Positions 35,003 to 43,562 of a stretch of DNA of 64,000 bases are shown in pieces. Within the stretch, counting starts at the first letter, position 1, and every line of letters begins with the position of its first letter. The notes beneath the pieces are model-generated. The model made no database searches. It saw nothing but the letters and a program-made list of their open reading frames with translations, and had not been told where the DNA came from. Source of the DNA: JADHTT01 sp964633845 (GTDB lineage: Bacteria; Campylobacterota; Campylobacteria; Campylobacterales; Arcobacteraceae); NCBI GenBank assembly GCA_964633845.1, contig CAZWLA010000003.1, positions 10,545 to 74,544 on the forward strand, written 5' to 3'. The translations under genes and the position numbers were made by a program.

Positions 35003-37570
35003 CTATGCTTCAAACTTTATTGATATAGGTCTTGAGTAGTTTGGTACATCATCATATGTAAATACACTATAATATTTTGATATTAGTGGATTACCAAAGT
35101 CATCTAATGTATAGTTATCTTTTCCTGCATATATTTTATCTCCATCAAGTGGATTAGTAGGCTTATGGAATCTATTTCTAACTACATATACCCCTTTAAA
35201 ATCTTCATCTTCAGGGGTTGTCCAAGTAAGCTTTACTTTAGTTTTTTTTACTTTTGCTTCTAGATTTGAAATAGGTTCAATAGGATTGTTTCTTTTATCA
35301 ATATATTTTACTATAAGTTTTACTTGATTTTTTGTATGCCAGTTTACTAGGTGGTTTTTAATATCAGAAGATGTAGGTTTAATAATAAACCTTGGATTTT
35401 TGTCTTTATTATGAAGCTCTTCAAGTGCAATTGTCGAGTACTTATCAAATATAAATTTATGTGTTTTTCTAGCAGCTATATCTGCTCTACTTACTTCATA
35501 TCCAATAAACTCAATTCTATCTCTATTTTGGATAGATTCATATGAAATATCTTCCATATCTACAAATTCAACATTGTACCTAATGTCTTGCTTTGTTTTT
35601 GATGCACTTTTATTTTTGATTTGTATATAACAATCTGTAATTACAGTTCTATCATGCTCCGGTAAAGATGATAGATCAAACTCCATAAGGCCATATATTT
35701 TATCGTTGTTTTCGTCAAATCCACAAATTAAATCATTATAATTTACATTTTTAGTACAAATAGATGCTGTAGTTGTAGCTATGATTTCACAAGTTTTAGT
35801 AGGTACAGTGTAGGTGATATCAATATTTGGCCTATAGTGTAATCCACCACCAAACTTACCATAACCTATATCAAACATCATCATTTGAGAATCACGACCC
35901 TCAGGTAGTGTTGTTGGTCCATGTATTTTAAAAGTTACTGAACCAGAAATAAGTTGATCTTGTAGTATTTTTCTTTCTGATTCATTTAGTATCCAGTGAC
36001 TCCAAATACCTTGAGTTAATTTCTCTGATGGAATTGAATCACCTAGGGTTTCAATAGTAGTAGCATTATCAATTTGATTAAAATCACTAATTTCTGATAT
36101 AGTTTCTTGATCTACAAATGATATTTTCCATTCACCATATTTTTCAATTTTAGCATTTACTCTATTTAGTGGATAAAGTGATATTTGAACATCTTTAATA
36201 ATAGCATTTTTTGGTATACCACTAAGATCATATTTCATAACACCATAGCTTTTACCTTTACTTTTATTGACACCAATAAATAAAGAGTTGACACCAAAGT
36301 GTTTAATATTTGTCTCTATCATCTTTTGTGCGACATATCCTATATCACTTGGATTTGGAAAGATTACCTTACTAAACTCATCATCTTCTAAAAGTGTATT
36401 TGCTTTCGTTTTAGGTGCAAATGGTGACTTGATACCTGTTAGGTTATTTACAGCTCTTATATAGTAATAATATGTTGTATTACTTTGAAGTTGTACATCA
36501 GTAAAGCTTCTATTAAATGTTTGAGTTACAAGATTTTTTTCTGTACAAGATCTTTTATTTTCAATATTTCTATAAACTTCAAAATATATATCTTTATTTT
36601 CAGGGTAATCCCATGATAAAGTTATCTCATTTTGAGTATAGTCTTCAATAGAAAAGTTTTCAACTGTTTGTGGTGCATTTTTTGAATAGTTTTCAGATTC
36701 ACCCAAAGTTCTTAAAAGTGCCGGAATATTCTCATCTATTGATTCTTGCATATTTTGCATAAAGTCTGGAATATTTCTAGTCCCAACTTCTACAACAATA
36801 GCTATAATTCCTTTAGAATAGTAATATTCTCTACCTGATCCAGATATAAGTTTTGTAGGTGGCTTTCCTCTGTGGATTCCATATTTCCTACTAGTAACTT
36901 TATGTATTTCATGGTTCATATTTGCACATATTGTATTTAGTGCTGTACCATCAATTTCAGCTTCATGATTAAATTTATGAGCAGGAAAGAAAACATTACC
37001 TTGTGAATGATAGTCAAGTGCAATTGTAATATTTTCATGAGTATCTACAAAATTTTTCATTGCTGTTGTCTCTGGTTCAGAAAATGGATGTGGACCACTA
37101 TGTACATTTGATGATGTATCTTTTGATTTTTGATATCCTATAGAAAAGTTTCTATTTAGATCTACTCCAAAAGTTCCATCACCATTATCTCTTCTATTTT
37201 TTCTCCAAAATGAAAAGTGAGTACGGCTATATTCAAATCCATCAGGATTTAGACAGGGTACTATATAAAGTGTATTTTTTGATAAAGTCTTTAGTATAGA
37301 TGGGTTTGATGAATGATTTTCTAATAAATAATCTATAAAAGCTACACCTAGTTCATTTCCAATCCACTCTCTAGCATGAACTGTTCCTGTATAAAGCATA
37401 GCTGGTTTTAGATGTGCGTATTGTACATTTAGAGATATAGTAGCAAGCATTATATCTCTATTCTCCCAAGTCTTACCAATAGATTCTATTTTGATAAGAT
37501 CTGGATATTTTTTCACACAATCCTCAAGAAAATCACATGTTTGTTGATATGATTTATATTGTTGTTTCAA
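35003..37570 (-). CDS. Modular M14 zinc carboxypeptidase
   Basis: The 855-residue protein starts with an M14 peptidase domain (1-300). All key residues are visible: zinc ligands in GTVHAREWIG and ALDYHSQG, substrate arginine/asparagine in GVDLNRNF, and the catalytic glutamate in VVEVGT. A fibronectin III domain follows (about 310-395), then two related beta-rich repeats (about 400-560 and 570-745, each with YGVMKYDLSGIP or YGLMEFDLSSLP, DNRLRE-like), then a second fibronectin III domain. No signal peptide is present, although such modules are usually extracellular. The start is a TTG behind AAAGG. It heads toward the two ATP-grasp ligase genes upstream. Confidence 0.85.
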   Translation of the reverse strand: MKQQYKSYQQTCDFLEDCVKKYPDLIKIESIGKTWENRDIMLATISLNVQYAHLKPAMLYTGTVHAREWIGNELGVAFIDYLLENHSSNPSILKTLSKNTLYIVPCLNPDGFEYSRTHFSFWRKNRRDNGDGTFGVDLNRNFSIGYQKSKDTSSNVHSGPHPFSEPETTAMKNFVDTHENITIALDYHSQGNVFFPAHKFNHEAEIDGTALNTICANMNHEIHKVTSRKYGIHRGKPPTKLISGSGREYYYSKGIIAIVVEVGTRNIPDFMQNMQESIDENIPALLRTLGESENYSKNAPQTVENFSIEDYTQNEITLSWDYPENKDIYFEVYRNIENKRSCTEKNLVTQTFNRSFTDVQLQSNTTYYYYIRAVNNLTGIKSPFAPKTKANTLLEDDEFSKVIFPNPSDIGYVAQKMIETNIKHFGVNSLFIGVNKSKGKSYGVMKYDLSGIPKNAIIKDVQISLYPLNRVNAKIEKYGEWKISFVDQETISEISDFNQIDNATTIETLGDSIPSEKLTQGIWSHWILNESERKILQDQLISGSVTFKIHGPTTLPEGRDSQMMMFDIGYGKFGGGLHYRPNIDITYTVPTKTCEIIATTTASICTKNVNYNDLICGFDENNDKIYGLMEFDLSSLPEHDRTVITDCYIQIKNKSASKTKQDIRYNVEFVDMEDISYESIQNRDRIEFIGYEVSRADIAARKTHKFIFDKYSTIALEELHNKDKNPRFIIKPTSSDIKNHLVNWHTKNQVKLIVKYIDKRNNPIEPISNLEAKVKKTKVKLTWTTPEDEDFKGVYVVRNRFHKPTNPLDGDKIYAGKDNYTLDDFGNPLISKYYSVFTYDDVPNYSRPISIKFEA

Positions 37571-37588
37571 GTAAAGTAGCCTTTAAAT

Positions 37589-39010
37589 CTAATTTCTAAA
37601 ATTTGCCCAAGCAGATGAGATTTTATCTACTAGTTTCTTTGTGATACCTTTGATATTTATTAGGATTGAAGGTGATTGATCAAGTACACCAACTACATCT
37701 TCTGTAGAGCCTATCTCATCGATAATCTTATCAAATTTTTTATTTCCAATTCCATCAATTGATGTTAAAACATCTTTTAACTCACTTTTAGAAATTTTTG
37801 CTGTTTCTTCTGATTCTGCATCCTCGTTCATAGTAGGATTTGGAGTATTTTTGTCTGTAAGATTTGGAACTTTCATTGATTTTAAGTTCTCTAAAGAAAG
37901 ATTATCTTGGTAGTTCCATTTTTCACTTGGCCACTCTTCTGTCCATCTTCTTTTTACTTTATAAACTTTATATTCCTCATCTAGTTCGTGTAAGTATCTT
38001 TCACCTTCGCCATACATTTTCTTTTTGTTTCCAAAATATGCACCATCATAAGATGAATCATATTTACCAAATGTAATATGTCTCATAGTTCTAAGTAAAT
38101 CAGGAGATACTTTACCTAACTCTTCCCAGTTAAACATTGGCATATGTGGTTTTCTAAATTTACCTTCACTTAAATTCCACATAATATATTGACCAATCCA
38201 GTCTCTAATATAAGGGAATGCAGCAAATGCAGTTGCACATTCTAGGATTCTTGGAACACCATCAATACCATATGCAACATCACATGCCCAGTATTCTGCT
38301 TTTGCGTCTTTAGATACTTGAACTGCTAAATCTAAAACATTTTTAGGTACATCCATATAGTCCATAGAACCACCTTGAGAAGTATTTGTTAACCATTCTC
38401 CTTCAGGAGCTCTTCTCCAAAATGCACATACTGGCTTATGTCCAATAAGCATAACTCTAATATCTGCTTCCATAGGTACAAAATCTTGCATATACATAGG
38501 GTGATATTTTTTCTCATTAAATAGATCAGCTGCTTCTTGTTCGTCATCTACTTTATGCACGAAGTATCCACCATAATTTGATGGTCCATATGATTTTTTA
38601 ATAATTTTTGGATATTCACATCTTTTTAGGAATTTATAGGCATTTGGTCTATTGTAATATATATAAGTTTTAGGAATTGGCAAATCATATTTCCATGCAA
38701 ATCTTGTTACATTTTCTTTTGATTTGTTTGAAAATTGAGTATCTAAAGATGGGATAAATTGAACATGAGGTAATTCTCTTGCAATTTCTCTAAAAGTTTC
38801 ATAAGCAGTTGCTGGAACATTTCCTATTAAAACATCAATTTTCTTTCTTTTTACCTCTTTGATGAATCTATCTTTATCATCACCCCAGTGGTAAGTTGCT
38901 GTTTCAATTTTATTAGGCCAACCTTTAAAGTTTGAGTGATCAAAAAATCTTAATACATAGTCCATGTATAAAAATCCAAGTGTTGGTAAGTCTTTATTTT
39001 TAAGTGCCAT
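37589..39010 (-). CDS. ATP-grasp ligase with C-terminal helix-hairpin-helix tail
   Basis: The 473-residue protein has an N-terminal pre-ATP-grasp domain. An ATP-grasp domain of the RimK/LysX type lies at about 90-300 (PKIIKKSYGPSNYGGYFVH, then ADIRVMLIG and PRILECATAFAAFP with acidic metal ligands). After a linker it ends in about 65 residues with two helix-hairpin-helix motifs (SIDGIGNKKFDKII and NIKGITKKLVDKI), as in DNA-binding (HhH)2 domains. ATP-grasp ligases join a carboxylate to an amine through an acyl phosphate. The acceptor is unknown. The tail is unusual and suggests targeting to nucleic acid or a protein partner. Confidence 0.8.
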   Translation of the reverse strand: MALKNKDLPTLGFLYMDYVLRFFDHSNFKGWPNKIETATYHWGDDKDRFIKEVKRKKIDVLIGNVPATAYETFREIARELPHVQFIPSLDTQFSNKSKENVTRFAWKYDLPIPKTYIYYNRPNAYKFLKRCEYPKIIKKSYGPSNYGGYFVHKVDDEQEAADLFNEKKYHPMYMQDFVPMEADIRVMLIGHKPVCAFWRRAPEGEWLTNTSQGGSMDYMDVPKNVLDLAVQVSKDAKAEYWACDVAYGIDGVPRILECATAFAAFPYIRDWIGQYIMWNLSEGKFRKPHMPMFNWEELGKVSPDLLRTMRHITFGKYDSSYDGAYFGNKKKMYGEGERYLHELDEEYKVYKVKRRWTEEWPSEKWNYQDNLSLENLKSMKVPNLTDKNTPNPTMNEDAESEETAKISKSELKDVLTSIDGIGNKKFDKIIDEIGSTEDVVGVLDQSPSILINIKGITKKLVDKISSAWANFRN

Positions 39011-39111
39011 ATTTTTCCCTTTATTGTAATTTTGCGGATTGTACCTAAGAGATAGTTAATATAATATTAAATATATAGTATTAAATTATCATATGCTACA
39101 AATCTACACAT

Positions 39112-40032
39112 TTATTTGGTTTTTCTATCTATTAAATCCACAATTAGATCAATCTTTCTATCATTAAATTTAAGTCCCATCTCTTCTTGCTCTGGTGTAG
39201 CAAAGGCAGGTATTCCATTAACTTCTAATACTACGTATTCTTTTTTCTCTTCATCGTAAATAATATCAACACCACCAATATCAACACCACAAGCTTCGCA
39301 AGCTCGTTTTGCGACATCAATTATCTCTTCACTAGCATCTCTCATAAATACAGATCCACCAGCAGTAATATTTGTACGCCAATCATCACCACTTGCTTTT
39401 CTCCCATAACAAGATACAAATTCACCATCAACAATATCAACTCTAAAGTCACTATTATCATATTTGATAAATTTTTCTACATAGAAGTATCTTAAATCCA
39501 TTTGATTTAAAAATGGCATAAGCATATCAAGTGTAGCTTCATTTTCAATCTTAGTAAGACCCATTCCACCCCATCCATCAGTTGGTTTATATACCATTTT
39601 ATCCCATTTTTCAATTATATTTTTTAAATGATGAGAATCATCTCTGTGACATAGTTTATAGTCTGCAGTTGCAATATCTGCATTTCTTAATACAAATGAT
39701 GTATGAAATTTATCCTCAGTTAAAGCAAAAGATTCATAAGAATTTATCATAGGGATAATTCTATTTAGTGCTTGATATAGATATGTCTGATATTGTGTTT
39801 GTTCACCTGCATTATACGAGAACATTAAATCAAGTTTATTTAACTTTACATCTTCATCTGTAAAATCACTTTTACATATAATATTTCCATTTTTTGAAAT
39901 AGCATTACGAAGGTTTAATCCTGTAATAGCATCTATACCTCTTTCTTTTAACTTTGCTACAATTTTTTGTTCGATGATATCACCACCACTATTTTGGTAC
40001 ATCCAAATACCAACAGTTCTATTTTTTGACAT
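39112..40032 (-). CDS. RimK-like ATP-grasp amino acid ligase
   Basis: The 306-residue protein resembles the alpha-L-glutamate ligase group (RimK, MptN, LysX). The ATP-grasp core shows KPTDGWGGMGLTKI, YVEKFIKYDNSDFRVDIVDG, WRTNITAGGS and VLEVNGIPAF, with glycine-rich loop and metal-binding Glu/Asn. It starts on the stop codon of the M20 peptidase gene (one-base overlap), so synthesis is coupled. The amino acid added cannot be decided from sequence. Confidence 0.85.
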   Translation of the reverse strand: MSKNRTVGIWMYQNSGGDIIEQKIVAKLKERGIDAITGLNLRNAISKNGNIICKSDFTDEDVKLNKLDLMFSYNAGEQTQYQTYLYQALNRIIPMINSYESFALTEDKFHTSFVLRNADIATADYKLCHRDDSHHLKNIIEKWDKMVYKPTDGWGGMGLTKIENEATLDMLMPFLNQMDLRYFYVEKFIKYDNSDFRVDIVDGEFVSCYGRKASGDDWRTNITAGGSVFMRDASEEIIDVAKRACEACGVDIGGVDIIYDEEKKEYVVLEVNGIPAFATPEQEEMGLKFNDRKIDLIVDLIDRKTK

Positions 40033-41129
40033 TAGCTCTCTCCTTCTATTAGTGAATTTAAAATTCTTGTACTCATATCTATCCTTTGTATAAAGCTCTC
40101 TTTTGATGCTCTTTCTTTGATAGTATGGTCACCATCTCCATATGGACCAAATCCATCTAAAGTGATAACCCCACAAGATGCTACGTGGTTTGCATCGCTT
40201 ACTCCACCTCTTTGTTCTGTAGGTATTGTAGTATTTGTAGTTTTTTCTATTTGTTTTATGAATTTCAATTGTTCTTGATTTTCTTCCATTACATCTCTTT
40301 GAATTAATCCATCAAGTTTAGATGTAGTTCCATTTACATAGCTAGTATTTGTAATTCTATTAAGTTCACTTAAAAGTCTATTGCGTTCACTATTGAGTGT
40401 ATATCTAATTTCAAGTAGTAGTTCACACTTTGGTGAAATTGTATTTGCTCCAATACCACCAGTTATTTTTCCTACATTAACAGTTGTACCAATATCTAAG
40501 TTAGTTAACTTAGTTAATTCTTGTAGTTTATACGAAGCTTCTAAGTTTGCATTTATACCTTTTGAATAGCTTGTACCTGCATGAGCAGCTTTACCCTCAA
40601 TACTAATGGTATAAGTACCGACACCTTTTCTGCTTGTCACTACCTCAAGATTTTCACCTGCAGCTTCATAAACAAAACAATAATCATAGTTTTGTGCTAA
40701 ATCTAAAGTGACAAATTTACTATCATCACTACCTGTTTCTTCATCTGATACAAGTAAAAAGTCTATATTATTAATTTGATTATTTTGTGAGTATATATTT
40801 CGTAAGGCTTCAAGAGCAACAATATTTCCACCTTTCATATCACAAACACCAGGTCCGTAGATCCAATTTTCATCTTCTCTAAATCCTTCAAATGTGCCAA
40901 GTGGGAATACAGTATCGTTATGCCCTAAAAGTAAAATTTTAGGTCCAGGTATTTTTGGAGTTGTAAATAATAGATGATCGCCTATTAAGTCTCTTTGGTA
41001 TCTTGTGGTTTCAAATCCAATAGCTTCTAGCCACTCTTGCATTTGCAGTCCAACTTTATCAACTCCATCTTTATTTTGAGTATAGGAGTTGATTTCAATA
41101 ATCTGTTTTAAATCATGTAAGTACTGCAC
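40032..41129 (-). CDS. M20 metallopeptidase, carboxypeptidase G2-like
   Basis: The 365-residue protein has metal ligands in LLGHNDTVFP, GPGVCDMKGG and SDEETGSDDS, and the dimerisation domain with GKAAHAGTSYSKGINA. It is closest in pattern to glutamate carboxypeptidase (CPG2), which removes C-terminal glutamate from amides such as folates; LysK/ArgE-type deacylases are relatives. No signal peptide is seen. Coupling to a RimK-like ligase suggests ligation and hydrolysis in one pathway. Confidence 0.83.
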   Translation of the reverse strand: MQYLHDLKQIIEINSYTQNKDGVDKVGLQMQEWLEAIGFETTRYQRDLIGDHLLFTTPKIPGPKILLLGHNDTVFPLGTFEGFREDENWIYGPGVCDMKGGNIVALEALRNIYSQNNQINNIDFLLVSDEETGSDDSKFVTLDLAQNYDYCFVYEAAGENLEVVTSRKGVGTYTISIEGKAAHAGTSYSKGINANLEASYKLQELTKLTNLDIGTTVNVGKITGGIGANTISPKCELLLEIRYTLNSERNRLLSELNRITNTSYVNGTTSKLDGLIQRDVMEENQEQLKFIKQIEKTTNTTIPTEQRGGVSDANHVASCGVITLDGFGPYGDGDHTIKERASKESFIQRIDMSTRILNSLIEGES

Positions 41130-41186
41130 TACTACATTCCTTTTAATATATAAAGCTTTTAACCTTTAGGAGGTCTATTTTAGAAA

Positions 41187-42428
41187 CTAATTTGTTCCTC
41201 TTTTTTTACCAGCAATAATTCTTCTTAAAGCATTTAATCTAATAAATCCTTCTGCATCTGCTTGATTGTATACTTCATCTTCTTCAAAAGTTGAATGCTC
41301 TTCTGAGTATAAAGACTTATCAGACTCTCTCCCAACTACAGTTACATTTCCTTTATAAAGTTTAAGTCTTACATTACCTTGAACATATTTTTGAGTACAA
41401 TCAATAGCTGCTTGCATCATCTCTCGCTCAGGTGAGAACCAAAAACCATTATAAATTAGTTCAGAATATTTAGCAATCATCCCGTCTTTCATATGTGCTT
41501 CTTCTCTGTCTAAACAAATAGATTCTATTGCTCTATGAGCTTTTAGCATGATAGTTCCACCTGGAGTTTCATAACAACCTCTTGCTTTCATTCCTACAAA
41601 TCTATTTTCAACAATATCAATTCTTCCAATACCATGCTTATTCCCGTATTCATTTAAAGTTCTAAGCATCGTAGCTGGTGATAACTCTTTCCCATCAATA
41701 GATATAGGATCTCCATTTTTGTATCCAATAGTGATATACTCTGCTTCATCAGGAGCATCTTCTGGGCTTACAGACCATAACCACATAGAATCTTCAGGTT
41801 CATTCATTGGATCTTCTAGGTGTAATCCCTCATAAGAGATATGCAATAAGTTTGCATCCATAGAGTATGGGCTTACTGTTGGGTTACCATCTTTATCTAT
41901 ATGCTTTGCATCAATATCAATACCGTGCTCTCTTGCATATGCTAGAAGCTTTTCTCTAGAATTTAAATCCCACTCTCTCCAAGGAGCAATAACAGTAATA
42001 TCTGGATTTAATCCTAAGTATCCAAGCTCAAATCTAACTTGGTCATTCCCTTTTCCTGTAGCTCCATGTGATACTGCATCTGCACCCATTTTAGCTGCAA
42101 TTTCAATTTGCTTTTTTGCAATAAGTGGTCTAGCAATCGAAGTACCTAATAGATATTCACCCTCATAAATTGCATTTGCTCTAAACATTGGGAATACATA
42201 ATCTTTTACAAATTCTTCTTGAATATCTAAAATAAAAATATTTTCAGGCTTTATGCCACATGATAGTGCTTTTTCACGCGCTGGTTCAACCTCTTCACCT
42301 TGACCAAGGTCTGCTGTAAACGTGATAACTTCGGCATTATATTCATCTTGTAGCCATTTCAAAATTACTGATGTATCTAACCCACCAGAATATGCTAGTA
42401 CTACTTTTTTTACTTGTTTTTTACTCAA
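41187..42428 (-). CDS. argG: Argininosuccinate synthase
   Basis: It condenses citrulline and aspartate in arginine synthesis. The 413-residue protein has the PP-loop AYSGGLDTSVILKWL, SHGATGKGNDQVRFE and the C-terminal oligomerisation region ending in LRRIIAGKKRG. It heads the leftward run that includes the amidoligase-peptidase block, with 57 bases to the M20 gene. Whether it shares their transcript is not clear. Confidence 0.97.
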   Translation of the reverse strand: MSKKQVKKVVLAYSGGLDTSVILKWLQDEYNAEVITFTADLGQGEEVEPAREKALSCGIKPENIFILDIQEEFVKDYVFPMFRANAIYEGEYLLGTSIARPLIAKKQIEIAAKMGADAVSHGATGKGNDQVRFELGYLGLNPDITVIAPWREWDLNSREKLLAYAREHGIDIDAKHIDKDGNPTVSPYSMDANLLHISYEGLHLEDPMNEPEDSMWLWSVSPEDAPDEAEYITIGYKNGDPISIDGKELSPATMLRTLNEYGNKHGIGRIDIVENRFVGMKARGCYETPGGTIMLKAHRAIESICLDREEAHMKDGMIAKYSELIYNGFWFSPEREMMQAAIDCTQKYVQGNVRLKLYKGNVTVVGRESDKSLYSEEHSTFEEDEVYNQADAEGFIRLNALRRIIAGKKRGTN

Positions 42429-42481
42429 TTGTTTTTCTCCATAAAGTATAAATTAATTTTATTGCTTTATTTTATCAAAAA

Positions 42482-42495
42482 CTAGATATAATCTA
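42482..42495 (+). promoter_or_regulatory. Promoter -10 region of aroB
   Basis: CTAGATATAATCTA contains TATAAT at 42487-42492, about 36 bases before aroB. It has the TAGATA-AATC form seen at several other promoters in the window. Confidence 0.55.
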
Positions 42496-42527
42496 GGTTA
42501 TATAAACACTCTTAAAGGCTTTTACAT

Positions 42528-43562
42528 ATGATCGTTGATATAAAACTACCCAATTGTAATTATGAGATAATTATTGACAAACTAGGTACTATTAAAAATA
42601 ATACTAAAACAGTTGTAGTTACTAATCCAACTGTAAGTGGATATCACCTAAATTATCTACTTGATAAAATTGATGCTAAAGATCTTAGTGTAGTTACAAT
42701 TCCTGATGGAGAGCAGTATAAAAATATGTCAACAATTGAAAAGATCCTTGATCATTGTTTTGAACATAAACTAAATAGAAAATCAGTATTAATTGCATTT
42801 GGTGGTGGTGTGATTGGAGATATGGCAGGTTTTGCATCTAGTATTTACCAAAGAGGTATTGATTTTATCCAAGTGCCAACTACACTGCTTGCCCAAGTAG
42901 ATGCAAGCGTAGGTGGTAAAACAGGTGTAAACAATAGATTTGGTAAAAATCTTATAGGTGCATTTCATCAGCCTAGAGCTGTGCATATTGATCCATATTT
43001 TCTAAGTACATTACCTTCAAGAGAGTTTGGTGCTGGTGTTGCTGAAATTATAAAGATGGCAGTATGTTTCAATAAAGATTTCTTTGAGTGGCTTGAGAAA
43101 AATGATTTAAGAGATGGTGAGAATATAAATATTGCTATACAAAAATCTGTTGAGACTAAAGCATATGTTGTAAATCAAGATGAAAAAGAAAATGGTATTA
43201 GGGCAGCACTAAATTATGGACACACTTTTGGTCATGTAGTTGAAAATGAAACAAGATATGAAAAATATTTACATGGTGAAGCAGTTGGAATTGGCATGGT
43301 TATGGCAAACAATGTAGCTGTAGCACACAATCTTATGTCAGAAGATGAAGCATTGAGGGTAAAAAAATTATTAGAAAAATATGATATACCTACAAGCTAT
43401 GTGATTGATGATGTGGAAGATTTCTATGATCATTTTTTCTTAGATAAAAAAGCACTTGATGATAAAATTAAATTTATATTACCAAGGGGTATGGGTGATT
43501 GTATTATTACTGATGAGGTACCAAAGGAATTGGTTATTGGTGTTTTGAAGGTTTTTAGATAA
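42528..43562 (+). CDS. aroB: 3-dehydroquinate synthase
   Basis: This NAD-dependent enzyme performs the second step of the shikimate pathway. The 344-residue protein shows GGGVIGDMAGFASS, PTTLLAQVDASVGGKT, the metal ligand region NYGHTFGHVVE and HGEAVGIGM. It opens a run of overlapping genes; the ATG of the mechanosensitive channel starts on its stop codon. Confidence 0.97.
   Translation: MIVDIKLPNCNYEIIIDKLGTIKNNTKTVVVTNPTVSGYHLNYLLDKIDAKDLSVVTIPDGEQYKNMSTIEKILDHCFEHKLNRKSVLIAFGGGVIGDMAGFASSIYQRGIDFIQVPTTLLAQVDASVGGKTGVNNRFGKNLIGAFHQPRAVHIDPYFLSTLPSREFGAGVAEIIKMAVCFNKDFFEWLEKNDLRDGENINIAIQKSVETKAYVVNQDEKENGIRAALNYGHTFGHVVENETRYEKYLHGEAVGIGMVMANNVAVAHNLMSEDEALRVKKLLEKYDIPTSYVIDDVEDFYDHFFLDKKALDDKIKFILPRGMGDCIITDEVPKELVIGVLKVFR

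Noticed and set aside
35003..42428. LysW/ArgX-type carrier-protein pathway for arginine or lysine
   Set aside because: ATP-grasp, M20 and argG genes lie together, but no small acidic carrier protein, kinase or reductase of that pathway is present.
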